Of a stretch of 64,000 nucleotides of DNA, positions 10,963-22,407 are shown in pieces. Positions within the stretch are counted from its first letter, which is position 1, and each line of letters begins with the position of its first letter. Both the position numbers and the translations under genes were made by a program. The stretch lies in the NCBI GenBank assembly GCA_020726505.1, contig JAHLEZ010000003.1:372001-436000 (forward strand), in the 5' to 3' direction. The notes beneath the pieces were generated by a model. It saw only the letters and a list, made by a program, of their open reading frames with translations, ran no database searches and had not been told where the DNA came from. This DNA is from Leptodontidium sp. MPI-SDFR-AT-0119. Its lineage: Eukaryota > Ascomycota > Leotiomycetes > Helotiales > Leptodontidiaceae.

Positions 10963-12752
10963 TGTGAGAGATGATAAGCACTACTGTAACAAGCTGATTA
11001 CTCAGTTGAACGAGATGTGAATATCGGGTAATAGTATTGTCAAATGTCAAAGCTGATAAATCAGTTAAGCAAAGTGGTGAATACTATCCTGAAGAAAGAA
11101 GAGAAGAGGAAAGGAAGAGAGAGTACAGAAAATATTTCTTATACATTTCCCAGATCCACTATAATCGTTTCTGAGTCACTATGGGTACTCTAGCATCATG
11201 AATTACACGATGTTGAGGTAACTTCAGACGACGCATTTGAGCTAGGAAATAGAAATAGTCGCAAACCACATCAATGTGAGGCTAGGCAACCAGACAGTGG
11301 TTTCTAGGATGGAAGAGAATAGCCATCAATGATGTGCATTACCTTCCTCGAGGTATAATAAAATACAAGGTGGCAGTGTTTTATGAACCAATAATCATCG
11401 TGGCTTTACAATTGAAGAGTTGCACTGCGTTGGTGGCTATCAACAGATTCAGCTGTGAACCTCTGAGTTGATACATTTAGCAAGCGCCGAGGACTTGTGG
11501 GATCTGGTTAATTCCGAGTGACTCATTTGAAACATAAAGAACTATTGCTAGGTTCATGTCGGTTCAATATTCCATGCAAAGCATAGAAATGGTACCCTAG
11601 ACTGGCATACTAAACAAGTCGTTGAAATACGTTGATGGAACCGGCGTGTTGAGAGCCAACGAAGAACCACACAATTGCCGTAGCCGAAAATCATTCTGAG
11701 AGCCTCACAACAGTCCTTCAGTCTCTCCAGCAACTGTATTTTGAGTTCAATAATCATACGAAGACTAGGCTTGTTCAAAGCTAGAACTTGATGGCCAACT
11801 TAGACGACTCTCTAGCTATGAATCGGAGAAAAGCTGCAGGCTGCCGAACTTTTGACCGGAAAACACAACGTTACGTCGACAGCATCTGGGTAGGCAGTCA
11901 CGGCAATTTCTCGGACTGACTTAGAATGAAATATTTGTCTTCTCGATAATTGGCTACCAAAATCGCAGCATGGACGGGCTTTGAAGAGTTACCGAATTAC
12001 CGAAAGAGCCTTCTAGCCGAGAGCGAGCATCAAACAGAGCTGTATAGTTCAGACTAGGTAATATGGAAGCCTCGCTGTATTCAGACATGAACGCATACTT
12101 TCAAACTGTAAGATAAAGAGCTAGTGGTCTGAAGGCTAGCTACAGTGTCATTTGCGGTACTGTAATTCCGTCGTGCCGACCAGAACATTCTGATGGAATA
12201 CGCGACGGAGAAAGAAAATAGAACCAATTGAATTGATATCATGCTATAAATCGAACCAGCAAAGTAGAATTTGCACACCGTGCGTCAGACGACGAAAATT
12301 GCGATGACGATTCCTTCAATTCAACGGCTTCTTGCCGCCTCTGGGACATAAAGGTTTGAGCCAGGGCGGGGAATTAAGACCCCAAGGAGATCAGAGGTCA
12401 ACTGTCTCAAGGCGCAAGACATCTGGATAAGATCTTCTGTTTGCCCGGTGACGAAACCATTGCGACCTTGTCGCTTGGATTATCATGAACGGAAACGTGT
12501 GCAAACTCAAAGGCTGCATCATATATCTCGATGAGAGTAGACTGTGCCAGTTGAAGTTTAGCTTCAGGGGTAGCGTCCACGTGAAAAACATGCTGAGATT
12601 AGATCACATGATTACTGTGAATGCTTCCATGGGGGCCGTCTTTGTGGTGTTTCTGCGGTCTGGAATCTACTAGGCGTTTTTGAGTGTTAGATGATTCTTT
12701 TCTTATCTCCTATCGAATTACAATTCTACTGCTTTAGCGAAGTAGGTCATAC
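10963..12752. other. Intergenic, nothing recognised
   Basis: About 1.8 kb of AT-leaning sequence between divergent genes. Only open frames below 75 codons are present. No repeat, tRNA or domain-bearing frame was seen. Confidence 0.5.
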
Positions 12753-15645
12753 ATGCCGCAAGAGCTTTGCGCCAACTGCGACATGTCGTTGCAGGAAGAA
12801 TCCACCTCAAACATCGTCCCGTCGCCATCAGACAAGGAACACAAAGCTTTTCATAAGCGCAAGCAAAAAAATATGTCTCGGACAACTGTCGATCTACGAA
12901 GGGGTCCTTTGGCTCTTCGAAACTCACCCAGTGCCGTCCACGCGTATCGATCAAGTGCGAGATCAGACACATCCTCAGAAGACGAAAACCCACTCCGCTC
13001 CCTCCCTCCACCACAACATAAGATCACATCCGCACCGACTTTTGACCTCAAGGCTCTCACTGCTCCTCAATCTACTTTCACCTCCGGCCCTTTCACAACC
13101 ACTGTCTTCACCACTACGAAATCCACACCTCAGCCAACTGCAGCGACGCCTTCTGCCACGATCTCGCCTCCATCCACAACAACGGACTCAAAGTCTCATT
13201 CCAAGATGAGTGACAGCGCTGATAAGCGTGAGCTCGCAGCCCACCTTTCCATGTTGAGATCCGTCTCTGGACATCAAGAGGAACAGAATGAACTTGCTGG
13301 CTCGCCAGTCTTCACCATGCCAGTTCTCCAACACGCCAAATCAAGCTTCTCCCAGTATGGCTTTCTAGCTGGGAATGCCGACATGTTGGATCGCATTACT
13401 GCTACAGACGCAGACACGGACTCTCTTCCAGCAAACCTGGACCCTCGGATATTCTTCAACATCTCTACACCGTCAAGCGCTTTCATCTGCGGATCCCAAG
13501 GATCGGGCAAGAGTCATACCCTCTCCTGCTTGCTCGAGAACTGCTTGTTGAAGTCGTCGGTCAGCAAACTCGATAACCCTCTCTCGGGCCTCGTTTTTCA
13601 CTATGACTCCTTCATCTCAGATCTTCGAGGTACCCCGTGTGAGGCAGCTCATCTCTCCTCCAATCCAAAGATCAAGGTCCGCGTTTTATGCTCTCCTTCG
13701 AACGTTTAGACTATCGAGGTAAGTTTATACTCATTTCTGTGACCTATTGTCACTGATGTATCCCATCAAGCGTACATACGAGGGTTTGAATGTGAAGATT
13801 GAGCCATTGAAAATCAACCAAAACGATCTCAACACCAAGCGAATGTTGGATTTGATGGCCGTAAATACCGAGGACGGTAAGATGCCACTGTACCTACACG
13901 AGATCACCCGAATTCTAAGAGACATGCGGGTCCTGCAACAACAAACCAACGGCTCATTCAATTACGCCGAGTTCAAGAGACAGGTCAGCCTCTCGCCAAT
14001 GACGCCTGCGCAACAAGCCCCGTTGACCCAGCGCCTGGACACACTTGAATCGTTCATGCCGAAGTCCCAGACCGAAGTGAATAACAATCAAACCAAGAAT
14101 CGAAAGAATGTAGGTGGTAATGATTGGAGCATCAAGGTACTTCCCCAAGGTCATTGAGGCCTCAGCAATGAGTAGCTAACACGACTAGGCTGGATATCTC
14201 ACGATCGTTGATCTTTCTTGCCCATGCGTCACATCTGAAGGTGCATGTGCACTGTTTAACATGTGCTTGAGCCTCTTCTTAGAGCAGAAGGCGGAAATTG
14301 GACGAGTCATCGCTCTTGATGAAGCGCATAAAGTGAGTGCCGCTTATTTGGACATGAACCTCGTGCATGGAGGCGTTCTAACATCTGGCAGTACATGAAC
14401 GCTGGATCCGAAGCCTCTACCTTGACCAACACCCTCTTATCATCGATTCGACTCCAACGCCATCTCGGCACACGAGCTTTCATCTCAACCCAAGAGCCAT
14501 CGATCTCTCCAAAGCTACTGGACCTATGTTCCATCACGATTGTACACCGCTTTACATCACCAGACTGGCTACGCTGCTTGCGTTCCCACTTAGCTGCACT
14601 AGACAATGACGATAGTCTCTCGACGAATTCTAAGTTGAAACTCAACAACGTGTTCAATCAGATTGTCAAGTTGAAAGTTGGACAAGCTTTGCTGTTCGCC
14701 CCAAGTGCCATCATCGGTGTCCTGCATACAGAGGATCAAGAATCCGGAAAGACAACCTACGAGATCCAGAGATTGGGCATCGAATATCTTAGAGTGAAAA
14801 TCCGAGACCGAGTCACTACTGATGGAGGTAGAAGTGTCCTGGCTTTGGGTGCTGATTCGCCATTCGCTGCACAAACGCCGAGTGCCTCGACTGGTGCATC
14901 CCTCTTTGGTGGATCAACTGCGAGTAAAGCTCCTTCCAGCGGCTTTACGTCAACTGCCCCGGCGACAGTCTCGAAGTTTGGGATTCCTGCCAGCAGCACA
15001 ACATTTGGAGGAAAGTCTGCACCTGGACCAAAGTCTACAAATAACCCAAAAGGTTCGTTCAGTACGACCTCAATTTTCTCTTCCTCCACGGTTTTCGGCG
15101 GTGGTGCAGCAGCCGCACACTCTACCGGATTTTTCAACTCCACTATATCAACGCCCTCCACTTTCAATGCACCAAAGGGGATCTTTTCAGCTAATCCGAC
15201 TTCCACTAGTATGAACTTTAGCGGAGCGATATTCGGAACCCAGTCTGTTTCAGCTACACCTGTGTTCGGCGCCAACGGCTTCACCAACTCAAACCATATT
15301 ACACCCCTTTTCGGAACCGCCTCGCAGGTACCAAGCAAGGCCGAACACAGCGACAGCCCTCTATCTACAACCCGCCAAAATCCTGCCATCGATCGGGCTG
15401 CTACTACAAAACCTGCCATATCGATCAAGGGCTCATTCGCAAAGTCTACTGCCCCGCTCCCAGACACACCAGGCACACAGGGATTTGTCTTTCCTTTCGT
15501 TGAGAAAGAGCCGGGCTCTACCAGGGGTCATAAGAATTCTTTCAATACCATTTCCTTCCTTGCCCCTTGGAATACTTTTTCTTTTGAGGAATTACGTCTG
15601 GGCGATTATGGTCGTGGCATGAGGGGACCAGGGCGTCCATTGTAA
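12753..15645 (+). CDS. P-loop ATPase with FG-repeat tail; in-frame TAG in exon 1
   Basis: Fungal P-loop NTPase of unknown role, HerA/FtsK-like by motif order. Model: exons 12753-13718, 13771-14136, 14189-14332 and 14392-15645, all joined in phase 0, giving 909 residues plus one internal stop. A disordered Ser/Thr/Pro N terminus runs to about 230. Walker A is GSQGSGKS (247-254), followed by a block ending VLCSPSN. Walker B with DEAH is at 488-491 (RVIALDEAHK), and STQEPSISP sits in a sensor-like strand. From about 650 the chain becomes Ser/Thr-rich with seven FG dipeptides (LFGG, KFGIP, TFGGK, VFGGG, IFGTQ, VFGAN, LFGTA; residues about 663-800), as in FG nucleoporins. TAG at 13707-13709 (codon 319) interrupts the conserved block. 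A weak GTTTAG donor at 13704 could splice it out in frame. Either a nonsense allele or cryptic splicing. A second possible start is 12873. Confidence 0.7.
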
Positions 15646-16725
15646 ATTTGGTACCTTCGGTGTGGATGATTGTTTCGGTGGGCAATTGACAGACTCTCTT
15701 TGCCTGTCGGTTTATTTTCTCTCTCTCTCGATTCGGTTGGAGCCCTCAGAATGTGGAGCAGACCTGTTTATTGGCCCCCTTTTTTTTTCTTTCCTTAAAT
15801 TGAACGAATATTCTGGAGCGAGCTTGGGAAGAGATGTGATGGCGCAGCAATGGTAGAGAAGAAGGAAAAGCCTCACGGCATAATTGTTTTTGGTAGAAGA
15901 TAGATGCCTCATGGCCATTGATAGATGTACAAAATTGTTAGATTAGATTAGACCTTCAGAGTCATCCTCCTCCACAATTCTATCAGAATTGACTTGCAGT
16001 TCGCGAACGCTAAGTGATAGCTCTTTGTCTCTCTTTTCCCGGAAATTGTGCGAGATATTTCAGCGAGGTGCGATGCAATACCACACGTAGAAATCAAGAA
16101 CCACCCACAACCTAGACCCCCAAGTTCCCTATCATCCACTAATGAAGCTCCCATTGTTGAGGGCGGCTACCTGCAGATGGACTCAGCCCCAGTTCATAAT
16201 CGTTGCACATGAAGGGCCATTATTGCAATAGAACGATCGGTCTGTGCCTCCCCTCCACTTCCCCAGAATGCACTCAGCTCATCGCTTTTTCTCGCTTAAA
16301 TAAAAGGGGGGCGGGCGGGCTGAACAACAACAGAAAGCCAAGACTTGGGGGCTGTAAGAAGGGGCCAAAAACTGAGAACAGAGCTTATGGGATAGCCCCC
16401 AAATATTTAGACTTGTATGAATAAGCAACTAGCTGAAGACAAGGAGAAGGTTGTCCGTCGGAGATGCAAGACTTAGAGCCTAGGGTCTTTAGTCATGCAT
16501 GGCAATGGTAAGCCTGACCAATTATGTTTCTTGTTCTGTGCTCTGCAATCAATATTTTGAGTACATCAAGTGAGTCTAAAGCTCTCGCGGGGTAAGCGAC
16601 TGGGCCGAGCCGTTGTGGGGGATATTTCATAATGTTGCATTTTGTGAGGGGAGAGTTCAGCAGATGGCTCAGCTCAATACCAGGTCTATTTCTCATCTTT
16701 TGAGTCTTGCACTTCTGAGTGAAGG
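15646..16725. other. Intergenic, includes lyase promoter region
   Basis: No gene supported. It holds a CT-rich stretch near 15715-15730, a short T run near 15780-15788 and a G/C run near 16307-16320. Confidence 0.45.
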
Positions 16726-16733
16726 TATATAAA
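16726..16733 (+). promoter_or_regulatory. TATA box of the glucuronan-lyase-like gene
   Basis: TATATAAA lies 81 bp upstream of the ATG at 16814, a usual spacing for a strongly regulated fungal gene. Confidence 0.55.
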
Positions 16734-16813
16734 GAGTATCCACTCCTCAGAGCATCAGAGCAAACAGTAGCATAATTGACAATCCGATTCCTTGAACTCA
16801 TTCATCGCCCAAA

Positions 16814-17596
16814 ATGCTTCTCAAACCCACTTTTCTCATTGGCTTAGCCATATATTCAACAGTCCAAAGTCTCCAAACTTTCTCCAACAAAGGAACCTAC
16901 CCAGGCAACTGGGACGATTCCTGGGTCGATCCCCTCACCCAAGGCAGCATCGACGAAGTATCCAACATCTACTACGAAAACACCACATCCATCAAGATGA
17001 CACAAACCTACATCCCCACAGGCTACACAGGCCGCTACCACTCTGAAGTGCACAAATTCAACGCATACAAGAGAGGCGATACAGGATTCTACGGATTCAT
17101 GTTCCGTCTCTCAAAAGACTGGCAGTTCGAGCCCGCGCAGGGGTACAACCTCGCTCAGTTCATTGCCGATTTCACAGACCTGCCGTGCGACGAGGATTGG
17201 ATGCCGTCGAGCATGCTATGGATCTACGGGAACAAATTACAATCTCGCGTCAAGACGGGGAACGTCTGTCCCACCACTGCTCAGGATATCCAACCCTTTG
17301 CGGACCTTGCTACCGTCACGGCGGGGGATTGGCATAAGGTGCTTATCCAGGCTAGTTGGAAGAGCGATCTGACGGGGTATTATAAGATCTGGTTTGATGA
17401 TGTGATTGTGGTTAATGCGACGGGGATCAGGACGACGGTTGCGGAGGCGAGGTATTTCCAGTTTCGGGTAGGGTTGTATGCGAATTCGTGGACGTATCCG
17501 AAGGTTATGTTGGGGACGCAGGGGTTTAGACAGGTTTGGTTTGATGAGATTGCTATTGGGACGACGTATAAGGATGCTGATCCCGATCAGTGGTAG
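16814..17596 (+). CDS. Secreted polysaccharide lyase, PL20 (glucuronan lyase)-like
   Basis: A single-exon gene of 260 residues. The N terminus is a signal peptide (about residues 1-20: basic start, hydrophobic core LIGLAIYSTVQS). The mature part is a jelly-roll-like, aromatic-rich protein with FYGFMFRLSKDW, LPCDEDWMPSS, VTAGDWHKVLI, YYKIWFDD and a C-terminal QVWFDEIAIGTT...DPDQW motif. These match my memory of fungal PL20 glucuronan lyases such as the Trichoderma enzyme in length and ending. Such enzymes cleave beta-1,4-linked polyglucuronate by beta-elimination, outside the cell. Heparinase-I-like lyases share the fold, so the exact substrate is less sure than the lyase fold. It starts at the first ATG and has a TATA box upstream. 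Confidence 0.75.
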   Translation: MLLKPTFLIGLAIYSTVQSLQTFSNKGTYPGNWDDSWVDPLTQGSIDEVSNIYYENTTSIKMTQTYIPTGYTGRYHSEVHKFNAYKRGDTGFYGFMFRLSKDWQFEPAQGYNLAQFIADFTDLPCDEDWMPSSMLWIYGNKLQSRVKTGNVCPTTAQDIQPFADLATVTAGDWHKVLIQASWKSDLTGYYKIWFDDVIVVNATGIRTTVAEARYFQFRVGLYANSWTYPKVMLGTQGFRQVWFDEIAIGTTYKDADPDQW

Positions 17597-17968
17597 ATCG
17601 GATTGGGATGTTCAGTCGTCTGACCCTTGAAGGTGGAAGGTGGAAATGGTGCAGACAGGTTAAACTGGGAACGATAGAAGTGCAAGAAGAGTAACTAGTT
17701 TAAATGATTGATTAGAAGATATATTTTTGCGACCTATTTTCACACCATTCACAACCCGTCGCCGCGTTGTTGCTACCTTAGCAGGTGCTGCTCTGATGTC
17801 AGACTTCACTTCAAAAGTATAATTCGTTCATGAGCCCAGCATGAAGTTAAGGCCCAGGTAAGGCAGCAGGAAATTTCATCATGATTATCATACAACGACA
17901 GTACAGGGTAGTCAAACAACATTGTAGGTATCATTAATGGTCTTCCTCTTCACGTGACTTTCTTCCCA
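17597..17968. other. Convergent 3' intergenic region
   Basis: Lies between the 3' ends of the lyase and the oxidoreductase genes. AT-rich stretches suit polyadenylation; no gene is visible. Confidence 0.45.
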
Positions 17969-19093
17969 TTATTTGTTGTACGTCTCCAGCGCAACATCAA
18001 TCACAATCTTACCCTTCGCTCTCCCAGTCTTCAATTTCTCGAGAGCCTTCGCACCATCCTCGAACGCAAACTTCTGATCGATTATTGGCTTCACTTTGCC
18101 TTCCTTGATCCACAACGCCACCTGCGCCAAATCTTCCGGCTTGGGTTCTGGCCAGAATCCATCAACCTTGCCCTTCAATCCTCCCAGGAACTTCGGTAAT
18201 ATAGCTCTCTTAGCCATATCGACCACGCCAGATATTGATAACTCTCCTGCAACCAAAACATACGACGCTCCAGGCTGCGCATACTCGTCCCACCGCCACC
18301 AGAGTTCTTTGTCCTCAATATGTCCAACATTATCAACTGCGTGATCAAACTTCTGTCCACTAGCAAGCAAAGCGGCGAGTACATTCCCCTTCTTGTAATC
18401 AATGACCACGTCTGCACCAAGTCTCTTGCACAGCTCAACATTTGGAGTAGAGCAAGTAGTCGTCACATGACATCCAGCAGCTTTTGCAAATTGGATCCCA
18501 AGAGTCCCCGTTCCTCCCGAGCCACCATTGATGAATATATGGTCACCTTTCTTGACGCGTGAGACAATCGATTGATATGCTGTCAAGCCTGCAACACCTA
18601 ATACTGCAACATCTAGGATATCTACGCCTTCCGGGATAGCAACAGCGTGCTTCTCCTCGACGAGAGCAAACTCGGCAAGGGCTCCTCCGGCGAGAGGTGT
18701 ACTTCCGCCAGCTACGCCAAAGACGAGTTGACCTGGTTTGAAGCTGGAGCCAGTTGCTGGCGTGACGATACAGCCGGCGAAATCGAGACCAGGTGTTGCT
18801 GGGTAGGAAACTAGTAGGCGTCCTATGATGGGCATCTCGGCAGGTTTGTAGTCAACTGGATTGAGTGCTGTGGCCAGGACCTGGACGAGATGTTGAGTTG
18901 GTTTGGGTTTGGGGAGTGGTGCTGAGGGGTTGATCTTCATGTTGACGTTTAGACCACCCTTGGTGCTGCTGTATTGCCCTGTGAGGTATCATTAGCAATG
19001 CTTGGGGGCGGGAGATAGCGTTCGAAGGCATTGGATTGGAGGTGTGATCTGGGCCGATTTCTTACATGCTCGCATGGTGAGAACCTTGGCCAT
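17969..19093 (-). CDS. Zinc-independent quinone oxidoreductase (MDR family)
   Basis: NAD(P)H-dependent oxidoreductase of the medium-chain dehydrogenase/reductase superfamily. Exons 19066-19093 and 17969-18978 join in phase (345 residues; the intron splits a Trp codon in MRAWQYSS). A GroES-like N-terminal half holds ATALNPVDYK and PATPGLDFAG. The Rossmann half holds the dinucleotide motif INGGSGGTGTLGIQFAK and LGADVVIDYKK. The zinc-binding GHE signature and Cys cluster of alcohol dehydrogenases are absent, pointing to the quinone-oxidoreductase/enoyl-reductase-like branch. It lacks a signal peptide, so it is likely cytosolic. It faces the P450 at 20077 across 983 bp, and similar enzymes occur in fungal secondary-metabolite loci; a shared pathway is inference. 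Confidence 0.85.
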
Positions 19094-20076
19094 GATGGCG
19101 TTGTTGGAGAAGCTGACTGCTTCGATGGACCTTTGTTACGATTGATGTCGGCTTTTAAGGACTCGTTTTGATTCTGAGTGTGATATTCAAGGACTTGATT
19201 GATGCTGGAGTTCGTGGTCGTCGTTCATGTTTCATATATCTTCACGTGGGGGTTCAACCTCGTCTCCCAAAATGGTTTAGTGCCTGCGCTCGGGGCAATT
19301 TGAAATTCCAGGGGGCTGTACCCTGTAACTGCCTAGCGGACTGAAGCCTGTATGAAGTGAATAGACACCATTATTTAGTGAAGAGGGGCCTGAATTTTGA
19401 CAACTTACCACTGTAAGTTTGGGAGGTTCGGGACGGACACAAGCTGGTCCGATTGCGGCAGCAGATCATCCAGACCGATTCCTTTCGGAGGCAAAAGTAA
19501 GTAGACTTTGTGCAGTGTTATCACATGTTTAACAAATAGAGTTATTTCCCCCCTAGTCACTGACATCATTCGTAAATAGACGCCATCATCCTGAGGCCAT
19601 TGATCAGTGATCGTGAAGGTCTATTTATCTCGCTTACTCACCTGGGCAGCTGGCTTTTCTCGCGCTGCAACGATTGACCTACGAGTATTTACCAGAGAGA
19701 TCTAGATCTACGGAGGTATGAGTACCACCAGGCGACACAAATGGTGTGCCGTGCAACGTTCTGGGTCGGGGACACTCAGACTCTATCCAACTGGCCAATT
19801 GGATGCGATGGAATTACCTAGCTGCGGCAATCACCTCGCTCTCGTACCCGACGAGTATGTTGTCGTACAACCTCGTACCAGGTTTATCGGTAGCACCGAG
19901 GATGGATAATCTGTTCCGTCAACCAACGCAAAGATGTCTTTCATCTGGGCATTTCCTTTCATTGTTCTTATGTTAATAGTATGCGCATTCCTTGCTTGCA
20001 TTTTCAACACCACTTATTCATTTCGTTGGTTTTCAGTGGGATCCAGTTCGACATCTGTCAATCAGCTCTCGGCACA
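19094..20076. promoter_or_regulatory. Divergent promoter region, oxidoreductase / P450
   Basis: It separates two head-to-head oxidative genes. No coding exon is supported; open frames at 19718-19976 are short and domain-free and may lie in the P450 leader. No specific binding site was identified. Confidence 0.4.
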
Positions 20077-21879
20077 ATGATGGCTATTCTAATTTCAATC
20101 GCTTGCATTTTGCTTGCAGTTCTAATTCTCCCGGTTGTCAAAATTGGCAGGGTATACTACCAAGCACAGTTGATAGGATTTCCAGTTGTCGTCAGCCCCA
20201 TCGACCAATCGAGTCGATTCTGGAGACTTCTTGGAAATCGTATCACACCCCTGCTCAAGTACCTCCCGTTCCGTTTGGGACAGTTTATCGGATTTGCACA
20301 TTTCTTCCATGATCGATATAGCATGCATAAATGTCTAGGGCCAATTTATATTATCGTTGCGCCTGGTGGAATAACGTTAGTTCAATCCAACATTCTCTTG
20401 TGGGGCTGGTGGCCCACTCTCCCTTTCTGTTGATTGACGGAAGAACGGGACTTACTTACAATCTCTTAGGATCGTGATCGCCGATGCGGATGTTGCAGAA
20501 GATGTCCTCTCTCGACGAAAAGATTTCATCAAGCGCAGGTCGATGTTCAAACCCTTGGAACTATTCGGTCCCAATGTAGATACTCTGAACGGGGAAGCTT
20601 GGCAAAGACATCGCCGACTTACAACTCCTCCGTTCAATGAGCGGAACAGTAGCCTTGTTTGGCGCGAGTCTATCACTCAGACGAAAGGTATGATCAAGTC
20701 ATGGATATCAACTGGGTGTGAAGGGGTCAGCAAAACCACCGGCGATACGATGACTTTGGCTCTTCATGTTCTGACGGCTGCTGGCTTTGGGAAATCTTAC
20801 GATTTCGAAGGAGGCGTCACGAAGCTTAGTGGTGATCATAAGCTCTCATACAAGGATGCCCTCCGAGCGATTCTCAGCAACATCTTCATATCCTACCTGG
20901 TCAAATCGAATCAAACTCCAGCTTACATCCCGAATACCACTGTCACGGAAGTCGGCACTGCCCTTACCGAGTTCAGGCAATATATGGAAGAGATGATCGA
21001 TGAAGAGAAGGCAAAGATTGGGACGGCCCTGGCTAATGATAATCTAATGAGTGTTCTTGTTCATGCGTCCGAATCGGATACTCGTGGTGATGAACGAGGA
21101 GGTTTGACGAAGGATGAGATGCTGGGGAATTTGTTCATTTATAACCTTGCCGGTCATGATACGACAGCGAATACGATTGGATATGCAATCTACCTGATGG
21201 CATCTGAGCCCAGATGGCAAGTCTGGATTCGAGAAGAACTCGACTCTGTTTTTGGTGGACAGACCGGCTTGGGGGAGGATGATTATGAAAATGCTTTCCC
21301 GAAGCTCAAGAGATGTCTTGCGGTTATGGTAAATCAGTTTCATCGTCAAGAGACGCTCTTGCTAAGCTTTCACAGTACGAAACCCTTCGCCTCTACGGTC
21401 CAGTCGTCATAATTCCAAAAACTACAGGAGCGAGAACGACAACAACGATCGAATCGAATGGGAAAACATACAGTGTCCCACCAAGCACAACTATACTAGT
21501 CAATGTCACTGCTCTCAACTCATCGCCACATTATTGGGGACCAGACGCTCTGACATGGCGACCTGACCGCTGGATCACGAACGGAGGAAATCCCACTGGC
21601 ATAGACGCGGAAGAGATGATACAGCCACCAAAGGGTCAATTCCTTCCTTGGGCATCTGGACCACGAGTCTGCCCGGGGAAGAAATTCTCACAGGTGGAGT
21701 TTGTGGCTGTTATGGCGAGATTATTTCGGCAACATCGTGCTGTGCCGGTGAAGAGCGAGGGCGAGAGTGAGGAGCATGTGAAAAAGAGAGTTTTGGGAAC
21801 TGTTAAGGACTCGAAATTGGTTATGACGCTGAGGATGAATCATCCTGAGAGGGTGAAGTTGGTTTGGGAGGAGGGTTAG
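20077..21879 (+). CDS. Cytochrome P450 monooxygenase
   Basis: Membrane-anchored heme monooxygenase. Exons 20077-20375, 20470-21328 and 21376-21879 join in phase to 553 residues. One N-terminal membrane anchor is seen (residues 1-22, MMAILISIACILLAVLILPVV). C-helix WQRHRRLTTPPF, I-helix NLAGHDTTANT, K-helix YETLRL (ExxR, created exactly at the third exon), a WRPDRW meander and heme loop FLPWASGPRVCPG with Cys near residue 485 are all present, so it should be active. The upstream ATG-ATG pair at 20077 was chosen because it precedes the anchor. The subfamily is typical of fungal xenobiotic or secondary-metabolism P450s. Neither substrate nor family number can be set. Likely co-regulated with the divergent oxidoreductase. 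Confidence 0.9.
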
Positions 21880-22407
21880 GTTGTTGGCTAGTGCGTGGTG
21901 GTTCTGTTTATTGAGCGGAATCTCGGTACCTTCTAAGCCGCTGCCTCGTCGAGATGCATCAGGTACCAGAACTGGGAACCAGCCACTTCGGTAGCACATG
22001 ACACAACCAGAAGTTATACTCCTTTAAGAACCCTGTGCCATGCACATCAGAATATCATGCACTATTTGAGAATAGATGCAAGGCTTCCGCAGCAAATAAC
22101 TACCTTAACCCTTTTGTGAACTTCCCATATCCAAACCAATACAGTATTTACGCATGTAAAAACCAAGAAAAGGCGATGACCCCATGGGTGAAGAAAGATA
22201 GAGTTGTCAAGCAGTCAGAAAACCCCTCCCCCCACTACCTGGCCCATGAAGCCACTCAATCAAAGGAAAGGGACACATGTATGAAGGTCTGGTCTCAGCC
22301 CGGACTGTTGATCATGTGTTTAAACACTGCGAATTACCCCAGTATGAGTGGCTACAAGAATAATCCAACCTAGTCTATACCACCAGACAAAGCTTCTCCG
22401 CTCTATA
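21880..22407. other. Convergent intergenic region
   Basis: No gene supported between the 3' ends of the P450 and the kinase pseudogene. Confidence 0.45.

Noticed and set aside
14757..15476. 239-codon minus-strand ORF opposite the ATPase FG tail
   Set aside because: It is the shadow of the FG-rich coding strand and has no independent signals.
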